Positions 42,718 to 53,700 of a DNA stretch of 64,000 nucleotides are shown here, in pieces. A model generated the notes under the pieces. That model made no database searches. It saw only the letters and a program-made list of their open reading frames with translations, and was not told the origin of the DNA. The position numbers and the translations under genes were made by a program. Numbering within the stretch: position 1 is the stretch's first letter; each line of letters begins with the position of its first letter. This DNA is from Thermoplasmata archaeon (GTDB lineage: Archaea > Thermoplasmatota > Penumbrarchaeia > JAEHCK01), in contig JAEHCK010000002.1 in the NCBI GenBank assembly GCA_020696345.1, positions 24,647-88,646 of the forward strand, read 5' to 3'.

Positions 42718-42876
42718 TTATATCTTTTCGAAAGCATCTTTGCCTGCACCACAGACTGGGCAGACCCAATCATCCGGCAGGTCATCAAAACTCGTTCCCG
42801 CAGCAACACCATTATCCGGGTCACCCTTTTCAGGATCATATACATATGCACATATATTACATTCGTATTTATCCAA
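42718..42876 (-). CDS. rub: Rubredoxin
   Basis: A 52-residue gene starting at TTG 42876 with a strong GAGGAGGTGT five bases before it. The two iron-binding pairs are YECNICAY and [17 protein letters not shown] and FDDLPDDW are the usual rubredoxin wording. It carries electrons to rubrerythrin and superoxide reductase. Its stop codon touches the ATG of tusA. The non-ATG start explains why simple scans miss it. Confidence 0.95.
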   Translation of the reverse strand: MDKYECNICAYVYDPEKGDPDNGVAAGTSFDDLPDDWVCPVCGAGKDAFEKI

Positions 42877-42962
42877 TCTTACACCTCCTCGATATCTATC
42901 TTTTTTCCATATTAATTAATAAAAAAATGCGTTGTTTATCGATCGTTCTGCGAAGCATTTTT

Positions 42963-43373
42963 TTATATTAGGCAATCTTTACAGACACCCTTGAAATAAC
43001 CGTGAACCTCTTCGATCTTATGCTGACCCTTCAACATCTTTTCCAGATAAGGACAATCCACATCAATATCAATTATGGTTCCGCATATTCTGCACAGGAA
43101 ATGATGATGTGGTTTGACATTGAAATCATATCTCATTTCAGATGTTGATATCGTTAATAAATGAATTATCTTATGTTGATAAAGTTTATCCAGAGAATTG
43201 TAAATAGTAGTCTTTGACAGTGATGGGTTCCGTTTTTTCAAGGCCGAGTAGATCATATTGGCAGTTGGATGTGTTTTGATCTTTGCAAGGTATTTAAGGA
43301 TCTCCAACCTCTGCGGAGTTACCTTCAGGTCATGTTTTTTTAATAACTGAACGAATTCATCCATGTTGACCAC
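42963..43373 (-). CDS. Fur-family regulator (PerR-like)
   Basis: 136 residues. The winged helix is MDEFVQLLKKHDLKVTPQRLEILKYL followed by LSKTTIYNSLDKLY. The dimerisation part has the metal-binding KPHHHFLC, and the structural zinc pairs CRIC and CKDC. Whether it senses iron or peroxide is not decided by sequence, but the genes downstream on the same strand (rubredoxin through rubrerythrin, ferritin) make a PerR-type peroxide sensor controlling this block the best guess. The DNA upstream (43374-43496) includes GTAACTAC/GTAATCATTAC symmetry that may be an operator. Confidence 0.9.
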   Translation of the reverse strand: MVNMDEFVQLLKKHDLKVTPQRLEILKYLAKIKTHPTANMIYSALKKRNPSLSKTTIYNSLDKLYQHKIIHLLTISTSEMRYDFNVKPHHHFLCRICGTIIDIDVDCPYLEKMLKGQHKIEEVHGYFKGVCKDCLI

Positions 43374-43496
43374 TGCACTTTGTTACGGTTTCTAACTTGT
43401 AATGATTACCACCTTGTAGTAACTACTAACAGGTACTTAACTGTTTCTACAGGATTTGGGTCAACTAGAACACATTTGTACATCCACACTAATTCT

Positions 43497-44171
43497 TCAA
43501 ACCTCCCGGCATGACACCTGCTGGCATAACCCGTCATGCGCCGCATGTTGACCTAGATCGAATGCATTGATGTTCTGTTCGAGCGCCTTACTTGGCACCA
43601 CCTTTTCCAGGCCTCTTTTCATGTTTTGTGTGGATACGGGCAAATCCGCGAGAGCAGATAACGCCCCGATAAAGACCGCATTTTCGGTGAGTTTATTGCC
43701 CGCCTCAACTGCAAGAGCAAGTCCATCTATCGTGAAGATATTTTTTGTTACCTTGTTCAAGTTTTCCAATACTGCATCCAAGGCGAGAAAGTCCGTGCTT
43801 TTTTCTTTCGAGTGCGTTGCAACTTCAATGGGCGGGTGTATGATCCTGTTGTTCATGATCACCACACCGTCGTCTTTGAGGTATTCAATGTAACGTAAAG
43901 CCTCCATTGCCTCCAGCGCAACGATCGCATTGGCCTCGCCATAGGGTATCAACGGCGATATTGCCGAGCCACCAATGCGCATGTGGATATAGACCGAACC
44001 GCTCCGCTGCGATAACCCGTGGAGCTCGCCGGTGAATGCACGTACGCCTTCATGGGCGCATGCATGACCGATGGCATTGGACAGCATTACGATGCCCTGG
44101 CCGCCAACACCAACAAGCACGATATCAAATGCCTTTTCATTCTCGGGTTTTGAACCACCATTCATGTTCAT
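43497..44171 (-). CDS. iorB: Indolepyruvate ferredoxin oxidoreductase, beta subunit
   Basis: 224 residues of the gamma-type oxidoreductase domain: FDIVLVGVGGQGIVMLSNAIGHACAHEGV at the start and the conserved GLSQRSGSVYIHMRIGG. With IorA it oxidatively decarboxylates aryl pyruvates from aromatic amino acids to acyl-CoA, reducing ferredoxin. Its ATG overlaps the end of iorA by 4 bp, so it is translationally coupled. Confidence 0.95.
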   Translation of the reverse strand: MNMNGGSKPENEKAFDIVLVGVGGQGIVMLSNAIGHACAHEGVRAFTGELHGLSQRSGSVYIHMRIGGSAISPLIPYGEANAIVALEAMEALRYIEYLKDDGVVIMNNRIIHPPIEVATHSKEKSTDFLALDAVLENLNKVTKNIFTIDGLALAVEAGNKLTENAVFIGALSALADLPVSTQNMKRGLEKVVPSKALEQNINAFDLGQHAAHDGLCQQVSCREV

Positions 44172-46063
44172 TTTTCCACCTCCGGCTTGGGGTTAGAATT
44201 GGTGTTTGAGTTGGAAACCTTACCCTGATCACCAATGGGGTGTATCACCCCGAACGGGCAGATCTTCGCACACACACCGCAGCCGTCACAGATATCCGGT
44301 TGTATATGAGATGCCCTATCATCGGTATCAAATGTGATGGCCGGGCAATGGAAATCCCGAATACACGTATGCGGTTTTTTACATGAGGCCTTGTCGACCT
44401 CATTGGGGATGATCGGGATCTTCGACCTGCGCTTGATCCGGTCGCCGTGTAATGCGCACGACCTGCGTGAGATCACCACTGCCGGACCCTTGAAATCAAA
44501 CGCGGCTCTAAGTATTTTGATATTGTTCTTAACATCATACGAGTCCATGACCTCACAGTGCGGGACACCTATGCCTTTACAGACATTTTCGATCAATATT
44601 CTTTTTTTACCGGCCGGTAGCCCGCGGCCCTCCGGTGTGCCCGGATGCAACTGCTGGCCGGTCATTGCGGTGACTTCGTTGTCGAGCACGATCAATGTAA
44701 TGTTTAGATCATGATACACCGCGTTCACGAGCCCTGGCAGTGCAGCATGGAAGAATGTGGAATCGCCAACCGTGCACATGACCTCGTCCTCCAGTACCTG
44801 TGCCATGCCGGCCGATAAACCCAACGAAGAGCCCATGGATAATAGTGAGACCGACATGTTCAGCGGTGGAAAATACGCCATTGAATAGCAGCCGATGTCG
44901 TTATTGAACACCACATCTCTACCGCGCAGTACCTGTTGAAGCGACCAGAACGTTGCCCTGTGCGGACAGCCCGCACAGAATACGGGCATTCGCGGCGGTA
45001 GTATTGTTTTAAGATCATTGGCACGCTTCAAAACCGCATCATAATCTGTTGATGGTGTAATGTCTAGTGCCGAGGAAATGCCGTTTACTACGATCGGAAC
45101 ATTATACTCCAGCGCCTCGCTGAAATGGCCCGTATCTTTACCGTAAATTGTTAGATCCAAGCCAGCATTTCTCGCGAACCTTCGTGCATTGTGCTCCAGA
45201 TATGGCGAAAGCTCTTCAACTACGATCAATGTCTTCAGACCCTTCATGAACTCTATTATTTTCTTTTCAGGCAACGGGTAAGTTGTGCCTAGCTTTAGGA
45301 TATGAGGTTTAAGCTGTAGTTTATTGGATGCATCTACGGCATAGCTGTAACCCACACCAGAGGTTAATATTCCAAGGTCGCCGTCACCGGTGGTGATAAT
45401 ATTATATTTAGAGTCCTCGAACTCCCTTTTAAAATTCTCTACTTTTTTCAATAACTTGAGCTTATTCTCCCTGGCCACCTCACCAACCGTAAAAAAGTTC
45501 CCACCAACTTCGGACCACCTGGCCTTTTTAAAAGGTGTTCGGTCGAGCTCACCAAAACGCACCATACCGCTCTGGTGGTTTATACGTGTGGTTGTACGGA
45601 CCAGTACAATGGTGCCGTACCGTTCCGAGAGTGTAAAAGCGTCTTTCACCATCTGATATGCTTCCTGAGGGTTGGTCGGCTCCAGCATCGGAATGTATCC
45701 ATACTGCGCAAAGAACCTGCCGTCCTCCTCGCTCTGTGACGAATGACAGTACGGGTCATCGGCCACGACCATGACCAAACCGCCCTTGACTCCAGTGTAC
45801 CCCAATGAAAAAAATGCATCCGAGGCCACATTGAGCCCCACTGATTTCATCGAGGTTAGTGCGCGAAATCCTGCCATGGCCGCACCAGCAGCCGTTTCCA
45901 AGGCAACTTTCTCGTTCGTTGCGATGGTGAATTTATAATCAAAGTGCTTTTGGGCATTGTTGAATGTATCCAGGATCTCGCTCGTCGGTGCGCCTGGATA
46001 GCATGATATCAATTTTACATCGGCCTCGAGAGCGCCTCTCACCATGGCCTCGTTGCACATCAT
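44168..46063 (-). CDS. iorA: Indolepyruvate ferredoxin oxidoreductase, alpha subunit
   Basis: 631 residues from ATG 46063. The pyrimidine-binding half opens NEAMVRGALEADVKLISCYPGAPTSEI. The TPP half has CAGCPHRATFWSL, GDIG-like NNDIGCYSM and GDSTFFHAALPGLVNAVYHDLNITLIVLDNEVTAMTGQQ. The C-terminal ferredoxin-like module has CDGCGVCAKICPFGVIHP and an earlier CIRDFHCPAI. It ferments aromatic 2-oxoacids. The frame stays open upstream of 46063 with residues that still look homologous, a GGGGG ribosome-binding-like run, but no ATG, GTG or TTG, so the true start may be a rare codon near 46100 or further in. Confidence 0.95.
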   Translation of the reverse strand: MMCNEAMVRGALEADVKLISCYPGAPTSEILDTFNNAQKHFDYKFTIATNEKVALETAAGAAMAGFRALTSMKSVGLNVASDAFFSLGYTGVKGGLVMVVADDPYCHSSQSEEDGRFFAQYGYIPMLEPTNPQEAYQMVKDAFTLSERYGTIVLVRTTTRINHQSGMVRFGELDRTPFKKARWSEVGGNFFTVGEVARENKLKLLKKVENFKREFEDSKYNIITTGDGDLGILTSGVGYSYAVDASNKLQLKPHILKLGTTYPLPEKKIIEFMKGLKTLIVVEELSPYLEHNARRFARNAGLDLTIYGKDTGHFSEALEYNVPIVVNGISSALDITPSTDYDAVLKRANDLKTILPPRMPVFCAGCPHRATFWSLQQVLRGRDVVFNNDIGCYSMAYFPPLNMSVSLLSMGSSLGLSAGMAQVLEDEVMCTVGDSTFFHAALPGLVNAVYHDLNITLIVLDNEVTAMTGQQLHPGTPEGRGLPAGKKRILIENVCKGIGVPHCEVMDSYDVKNNIKILRAAFDFKGPAVVISRRSCALHGDRIKRRSKIPIIPNEVDKASCKKPHTCIRDFHCPAITFDTDDRASHIQPDICDGCGVCAKICPFGVIHPIGDQGKVSNSNTNSNPKPEVEK

Positions 46064-46259
46064 AAAGGCGGTGCCAGATGTGGCACTTATAATTGAGTCT
46101 AATGCTATCTTAATTCCCCCTATTATTGTGAAGACATTATAACACGTATTTATTATATTAATTTTTTTAACCCCTCAAGCAAATCTGTACTAGATCTAAC
46201 TTTTATGAGACAGGCAAGATAATTTGATTTGATCTCAATGAACATTCGTGTATATTTCG

Positions 46260-46350
46260 TCCTACGGTTTCGAAATTCGTATCGTGATACGGCTAACGTT
46301 AAACGGCAAAGAGCCGTTAGACGAAACCGATAGACGATACGAATCTCGAT
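46260..46350. repeat. Nested inverted repeats upstream of iorA
   Basis: CGGTTTCG (46265) with CGAAACCG (46322), ATTCGTATCG (46275) with CGATACGAAT (46335), and a central hairpin AACGGC-AAAGA-GCCGTT (46302-46318). Similar words recur to about 46400 (ACGGTGTCAGTTTCG). The strands cannot all pair at once, so alternative cruciform forms are possible. No gene is seen in 46064-46444; the 89-codon minus ORF at 46400-46669 is not accepted. Confidence 0.55.
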
Positions 46351-46444
46351 ACCGTGTAACGAAAGCGTCCCTACGGTGTCAGTTTCGATGTTTGTATTGT
46401 TAGTTGGTTTCGTTTATCGGGTTGTCATTATTGATAGAGAAATA

Positions 46445-46540
46445 CGGTGAATGAGCAGGCAAACCCCGAGTTTTGGGATGACCGTAAAACTTTTTGTGAG
46501 GGGTTTGCCAGCGCAGTTCACCGCCAAAAGTTTCCGTGCG
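46445..46540. ncRNA. Structured repeat element, copy 2 (possible ncRNA)
   Basis: Outer stem CGGTGAA with TTCACCG, inner stem GGCAAACCCC (46458-46467) with GGGGTTTGCC (46500-46509), and apical AGTTTT/AAAACT with the loop GGGATGACCGT. It is homologous to 22371-22464 with paired changes in the stems. The TGA/GA bases beside the apical stem recall k-turn RNAs, which is only a suggestion. Confidence 0.45.
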
Positions 46541-46878
46541 ATACCGTTTAACGATTCTAAGAATCCTTTGGCCTAATTTTATTAATACAGCAAAGCAATA
46601 CAAATTCTCGAGAGGAGCCAAAATAAGTATGAATATGGTTAGGGAAGGAAAGAATCCCTTCCCTAACAACCCAACCCACTTTTAATCTTTCCCAGTGTGA
46701 GCTGACGCTCACACAATAAATAACTTAATTTGAGAGAGACCGAGTATTTACATGGGGAGTACGAAATGATAAAATGAGGATGAAAGAAAAAGGTCAACCC
46801 GAGGGAATTATTTAAATTGAGTAGAATGAGCAAGTTCAGACCACAACACCAACCCCCAAGATACCACCAACCGATAAA

Positions 46879-47148
46879 ATGTTCAATGTCACACCGGTCA
46901 GGCCAAAATCCGAGCCCCGACCGGTTATCCTGATACCGATGGATGACGGTGTATCGGAGATCGAGGGGATAATGAGAGATAAGGATCATGACCATATTAC
47001 GATCTTGAACCCGTTATTGCACAATATCTCCCGCGCACCGCTTCGGAAGCCACCGATGGGTGTGGTTGTAGATCCGAAGAAAGATGTTATGTTGAAGTTG
47101 AGAGACAGGTATATGTATCTAAAAGATAAAGAAGAAAAAAAAGAATAA
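46879..47148 (+). CDS. Hypothetical 89-residue hydrophilic protein
   Basis: An ORF from ATG 46879 to a stop at 47148, not recognised. It is rich in Arg, Lys, Asp and Pro: MFNVTPVRPKSEPRPVILIP, then DHDHITILNPLLHNIS and a lysine/glutamate tail. Third-position use resembles neighbouring genes, and there is a stop 57 bp upstream in frame. No Shine-Dalgarno is visible; a leaderless transcript is possible. A hydrophobic ORF on the other strand (46663-46995) is judged the shadow. A real gene is somewhat more likely than not. Confidence 0.45.
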   Translation: MFNVTPVRPKSEPRPVILIPMDDGVSEIEGIMRDKDHDHITILNPLLHNISRAPLRKPPMGVVVDPKKDVMLKLRDRYMYLKDKEEKKE

Positions 47149-47251
47149 GGATTGATACATTTTTTTTATAAAGTTAAATCTTAAAAGTTAAAAGTTCTGA
47201 ACGAAAGTTACAAATAAATATTAACGTAGGGTGATTGGTTTTTATTTACTC

Positions 47252-47420
47252 TTATTATAATAACCACGAAGACACGAATTATATAGTTAAAACAACGAAT
47301 GATCCGAATAATCGAATGATCGAATTTATCTTTGATTTAGTGTAAATATTCGTCGATTCGTTTATTCATCGGTCATTCGTTGTTTCGTGTTTTCGTGCTT
47401 TCGTGGTAAAATAATATAAT
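47252..47420. mobile_element. 170-bp imperfect palindromic element (MITE-like)
   Basis: The left end ATTATAATAACCACGAAGAC and right end TTTCGTGGTAAAATAATAT are inverted copies, with AACAACGAATGATC / GGTCATTCGTTGTT and ATCGAATGATCGAAT / ATTCGTCGATTCG pairing inward. The whole segment can fold into one long hairpin. It is in the gap between the hypothetical gene and the subtilase. The rest of 47149-47715 is AT-rich with a second loose inverted repeat near 47490-47590. Confidence 0.5.
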
Positions 47421-47715
47421 GTGGTATCCCATCATTTTATTTCAATCTTGAAAAGAGCTACATCTGTTTTTACACAGTTGTCAACGGCACATGAAAAATC
47501 CCCAAATCCGAAATTCCAAATTATAATTTCACAAACTTTAATCTTGTTTGGATTTTAGATATTAGTTTTTGTTTAGAATTTAGGATTTAGAGTTTTAAAA
47601 TAAAGATCAGCAAAGACCTGAAGTCATGGATCTATGATTTCATATTGCAAGAATTCCCCACATACGGCGAATAATTCAATTATTATTTCGATCTTGGATT
47701 TCTAAGTTTCTACAA

Positions 47716-50700
47716 TTATTTTTTTCGCCGCCCGAATTTAAACTTTCCCTTCCAAAGAACCGAAATTAAAACAATTAGAATTACAGGAACAGATAAATTT
47801 TCAAACTCAGGTATCTGGCAGTATAATATGTAAGCCTTTCCAACATCGGCAACAGTGCCATTATCGTAGTACGGAGCACCGATAATAATATCGTTATAGT
47901 TATTATTATCAATATCAAAAGCATTTGACACCGACCAGCCAAAGTGATCATTCTCATTTTCTCCGGCTCTTGTCCAATTAGCCGAAGTGATCAATCCTGC
48001 CATTGAACTGGAACCGTTGAATACATATATGGCTCCGGCATCCGATTTTGCACCATTTATAGTATCATTATAAGGCGCACCCACTAGTATCTCACTGTAT
48101 CCATCGTTATCCAGGTTCACGCTGCCCACAGAATATCCGAATTTATCTCCTGTACTTCCGCCGTTAAGTGTCACATTTGCATTAAGTGCAGAGATACTTC
48201 GGGCTAGTAAACCACCGCCATAGAAAACATAGGCCCTTCCACGGGCAGAACCGTGATCGGGTGCACCGATCACTACATCGTCATAAGAGTCGCCGTTTAC
48301 ATTACCACTGCAATTGACTGACCAGCCGAAATTATCTTCTGCGGATTCGCCGGTGAGTGTAACGTTTGGAGCGGCACTTCCAGGGACGAGAGTACCATTT
48401 ACAAAGACATTATCAAAGAGCGGCCCATCATTCAGGTCTCCTTTATTCTGGACCAGGTTTTCCCATAATCTTATTCGTAAATTATTGAGATTATCACATG
48501 AGGTGGGTAAAGTAAATTGGCCCCTAACGGTCCATGATGTTGTTCCCAAGCCAGTTTCAAAATTAGCCCAATTACCACCCTCGTCGATGGAATAACTTCC
48601 ACCGGCTGTACCAAAAACTGGTTTACCGCCATCCTGGCCATATTGCGCATACTGGACCTTGATGTTTGTAAAACCTGTTGCATCAATTGAAACCCACATG
48701 TACCGGACGCCTTTGGTATAACTAGTATAAAGTAACGATCCTGCAGAGTATGTGCCCGTATAGGGTGATGGACTGGTATAGGTTTTCCATTCAGTACCAG
48801 GTACATCAACTTTGGTCCAACCACCTGAAAGTAATTCACCGCTTTCAAAGCCATCAAAGAACAATATTTTATTACTTGTTTTGCCGATATTTTGATTACC
48901 ATAGTATATGTACGCTTTATTCGCTCCTGGCGCACCTACGATCACATCATCGCAAGCATCATTATTTACATTGCATGCCGAAGAAGCCGAGAAGCCGAAC
49001 AAATCACCTGCAGAAGTGCCAGTTAAATTAACATCTGCATATTGTACACCGAAACTACCGGTTAAATTGGAATCGCCAAAGAACAGGTATGCCATGCCTG
49101 CATTTGATTTGGACCCGCTCAAGGTATCATTCAAATATGCCCCAATGATCACATCGTCGTTATTTGCGTTATTTATATCTCCGGCACCTGATACCGAGTT
49201 GCCGAATCTATCACCCGTGCTTCCACCTGTTATGGTAACATCAGTCGTTGTATCTGTCAGACCCGACACATTACTATGATAAATATATGCCCTTCCACGG
49301 CTGCTGTTATACCCTGGAGCTCCGACTATTACATCGTCATAACCATCACCAGTAACATCCGAGACGCCAACCGACCAACCGAACTTACTATTAGGATCCG
49401 GACCTGTTATTGTCACATTAGCGCTTGCAGCATTTAGATTACCTGAGATCGACGCGTATCCATAGAATATATAGACCTTATTCGCACCCGGTGCACCTAC
49501 GATCATATCTCCGTAAGTATCGTTATTCAAATGTCCGGAGGTTATATTGAACCCGAAGAGATCGCTCATATTGGTCCCCGTAATAGTAGCTATCTCGTTC
49601 ATTACAATAGGTACCATGACATATTTGGTCGATGCATTATTGTAGTTATGACCATCGGAGCTCAATTCGGTTCTAACAGTTACTGTATATTGACCTTCCG
49701 TGGTTGGTGTAAAATACCATGTTTTATTTACAGTTGACTTAGGCGAAAATGATGTTATTGAGCTTGTGTTATTCAAAACTTCATTACCATTTGGATTCTT
49801 GACAATACATCTTACATTAAAAGGCTTAGATTGGCTGTTCCACCCGTAATTCTTTATCATTGCCCTTATTTTTGATTGAGTATTTTTCCCTTGCGTATCA
49901 TTTACATTTAAATTTTCAATCCCAACATCGTCAGATAATGTGAAATTGCCAGAAATAACCAAAGCATAATCCTGATCAGGCGCTAAACCCAAAACAGCGA
50001 TGTTTTGTGCTTTTACCTTAATAGTATAAGTTCCCGCTTGTGGTGATTGTAGGTAGACGCATTCCACATTGTTTACATCATCGGTTGTACTACCGTTTGG
50101 GCTGACCCAACCATTTGAAAAATCGTTACCAATATAATATGTAGTTCCGTTGGGTGCGGTGACATTTAGATCCAGATCATTTACCAATCCACCGGAGGAG
50201 CTTAGGCTGCCAGGATGATCGGACCATGCAATAGTTATTTTCAAAGGTTCTCCAGTCCCTACGGGGTAGTAATATGTGTGAGTCTGGCCACTAGCAGTAA
50301 ACCCTGAGGTTACATCATCATGATCCATTTCTCTAGGTGATGTTGGATAAATTGAATTTGTAACATTTACCCTTCCCCAACCCTCGTTATAGTTTGGAAT
50401 AGGTCCCGCATCCATATATGAACTGTTGTATTGCCCATCCATGTCAGTTGCACCATTGATGAGCGTAGCTTTAAGCAAAGCTCCTGAAGGTGATGTTAAT
50501 CCCTCTTTATCAACATAAAATTGTCTGACCAATGCCGCACAGCCGGCCACTAATGGTGTTGCCATACTGGTTCCGCCCGAGTAAACATAAGTGCTGTTAT
50601 AAACCCCCCAGAGCGTGCCCGAGGCTTTACTGGAGCGCGTGGATAATACATTGGTCCCGGGTGCTACCACATCGGGTTTGATCCGCCCGTCATCGGTAGG

Positions 50701-53700
50701 GCCGCGCGAGCTGAACGCTGCCATACCCATTGAATTATTTGATATCATATCAGAGTTAATAGGGTCAACCGGATATTTTGATAACCAAGATCCAGTACCC
50801 CAGGGGAATTGATACCCACCAGATGACCGTAAATTTTCCGATGCGCCTACTGTTAGACAATTCTTTGCCGTGGCTGGAGAGCCAATAGAATCCGTATCAA
50901 TAATGCCATCTGAATTACCATCAGTACCATCATTTCCCGCAGAGAACAAAATCAACATGTCTCGATTTGTCCAGCTAAACTCATCTACATCCTGCGAAGA
51001 AGATGTATACAGCCCCTTCACATTGGAACCCCAACTGTTGGTATGTATCCGTGCACCGTCATCATATGCTTGTTGGAATAATATATTCAGATCGGAAGGT
51101 AGGTCGAGATAATAATCGGTTCCGGATAAATATTCACTTGCTTGAAATATTAATTTTGAACACGGCGCCATGCCTTTGAATTGACCTGAAGATTTTGTAC
51201 CATTCCCCAAAACAGAACCTGAAACATGTGTGCCGTGCCCGGATTTTACATCATCGGTACCATCTGCGTTACCACCGAGAGAGTCATAGATCGATATGAT
51301 CCGCCCTTCGATATCATCATGCATGGTTGCGTTATTTACACCGGTGTCCAGCCCAGTATCACAAACTGCAACGATCTGACCTGTCCCGTTCAAATTATAT
51401 GGCGCACCCCAGACCGGATTCACATTTAATCTCTCAAGATCATCAGCAATATTATTAGTGATATTGAATACGGGTGTTTCTTCGATCCATTCGACATCAG
51501 GGATCGATAAGATCTCATCGACCTTTGTGCCGTTGATGCTAATACAAAGTTTGAGATCCCATTTTGATCTTATTACACCACCTAGTCGTTCGATCTGTGA
51601 CTCGACGATATCTCGATTTTCAAATACTAGTACATCAATATTTATGCTCTCATCATTTTGGATCATATTTACTTCCTGGATCTTATATGCAGGTTGATAG
51701 ATCCCAACCCATCTAACATAAGATAGATCATTAAGTTCTTCGATCTTGGAATCATTAATGTTTACAATAAAAGCATACTCAGGTATATAGCCATAAAATG
51801 TACCGCCCAGTTCGTTAATTTCGTCTAGCCACGATCTCATTATCGGACCAATGAATTGTGCTATGTAATATCCGTTAGGTGTTTCCGTAACGAGATCTTG
51901 AGGAAGATCCAATTCTTCTTCCAACGGATCAAAAGTACCTCCCCTAAGCTTTATTTGAGGATCATCCAAATCTTGCAGGATATTGTTATTTGAATGATCT
52001 TCACTATTCTTGTTCCAATCATGGGCATAGAACCATAGGTTAATTCCATCACTCAATGAAAGATCGAGCATATCAAAAGAGATTTGAGTTTCCAACTGGC
52101 GCGCATCGTTTCCTGTCTGAACATTCCCAAGATCTTCCCAGGACCAATCTTTCTGACTTGCACCAGTGAACTTAGAATAGGAACTTGATATGACCTCACC
52201 TGATTTACCAGTGATCTTGATCATATATTCAGCACCCAAAACCTCTGAGATCGATCCTTCGGTATCAATGAACCGATACCCGGTTTTCACATCGGTGTCA
52301 GTGTCCAAAAATATGGACAAGGTATCTTCACCTATCTTCACAGGTAGTTCAGGTTTAGCCGCCGGCTCGGGTGTGGTGCCTGGTTGGTCATCTGTGCCAT
52401 TTGACGATGGTTCGGCCGGTGGAGGCGGTCGAATGTAAACATATTCCGGTTTTACAGGTATGTTAGCTCCACCCATCATGGTACCTTGGACACTGCAGTA
52501 GAAAGATATCATTGCATCATCGGAAGCTATCATGTATTCGTTTATATCCACATTTCTATTTTGGACGAGTTCGGAGTCTTTATCTTTTTTTGATTCGATC
52601 CCCTCCCAATCTCCAAAAGCACCATCGATGATGATCTTGTTGGGTTCGGGTTGGCCAATATATGCCAGCCGGTTAGTTGTGCCAGTACCTTGAGTATGTG
52701 GGGTGAAAAAAGATACTATACCCTCTTTGATCTCGATATCGCTCAGGGTTCCGATTTCTAATCCAATGGTGGAAAAAACTTGAGCATCTTCCGTAATATC
52801 TATAGCTACAAAAATTGTTTTATCAATATCTTTTCTTAATAAAAGAGGATCAAAAAATAATATTGATGATCTACGATCTGAAAGTATTCCAAATTGAACG
52901 TCGATCTTTAAATCCATTGTTACTTCAAAAACATCATTTGAATTTGTATCCTTCCATAATGAAATTGATTGTACATCAGTCTCAGGTACACTTCCCAGCA
53001 GAGTGAGATCTATTAGATCCACAAACATATTCGAATGTACTGCAGATAGTTTCATTTTTAACAATCCAACATTACTAGCACCGCGATCTATTCTTTCGGG
53101 CGCAATAGGTATAGTTGAAACTAATAATACACCACCTTTAAGTGAGTAAACAGTATCGGTGAAGTCTTCATTACCCTGCGTATCTTTTAAACTCGTAAAA
53201 AGGATCAGTTGTTCGCACTTTTTTATTGTAACTTCGTTTAACGGAATTTTTAATTCTAATTCTGCATTTTTACATTTTGCATGTACCTCGGCTTGCATCA
53301 CCCAACCATTCCAATCATCTGATGTTCGAAATTCATCAAAAAAATACAATTTTGCACTCGATACCTTGCCTTTAAAGCCAGTGATCTTAAGCATGTAATC
53401 TGCACCCAAATAATTTATATTATATCCCGTTTCCAAATCTTGGTCTGTATCTAGAAAGATATGTACTGCATCTTTTCCAATATTCATCGAGTCGACTTTA
53501 TCAGGGGTGCCGTTGAGGATCTTTCCGTTCACTCTTAAATAAACGAATAAGCCATTCTTATCTGATGCCACTTTGTAAGTAACAAGATTAATATTATTAT
53601 TTATAGTCATATCCTCTCGGTTATCAGAAAAACTTCGGACCTCTGACCAATCATCGAATTTTCCATCAATATCAATAATGCCTTGTTCAGAAGGAATTAA

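Noticed and set aside
46663-46995. 110-codon minus-strand ORF
   Set aside because: Overlaps the more gene-like plus-strand ORF; composition is hydrophobic low-complexity with no start signal.
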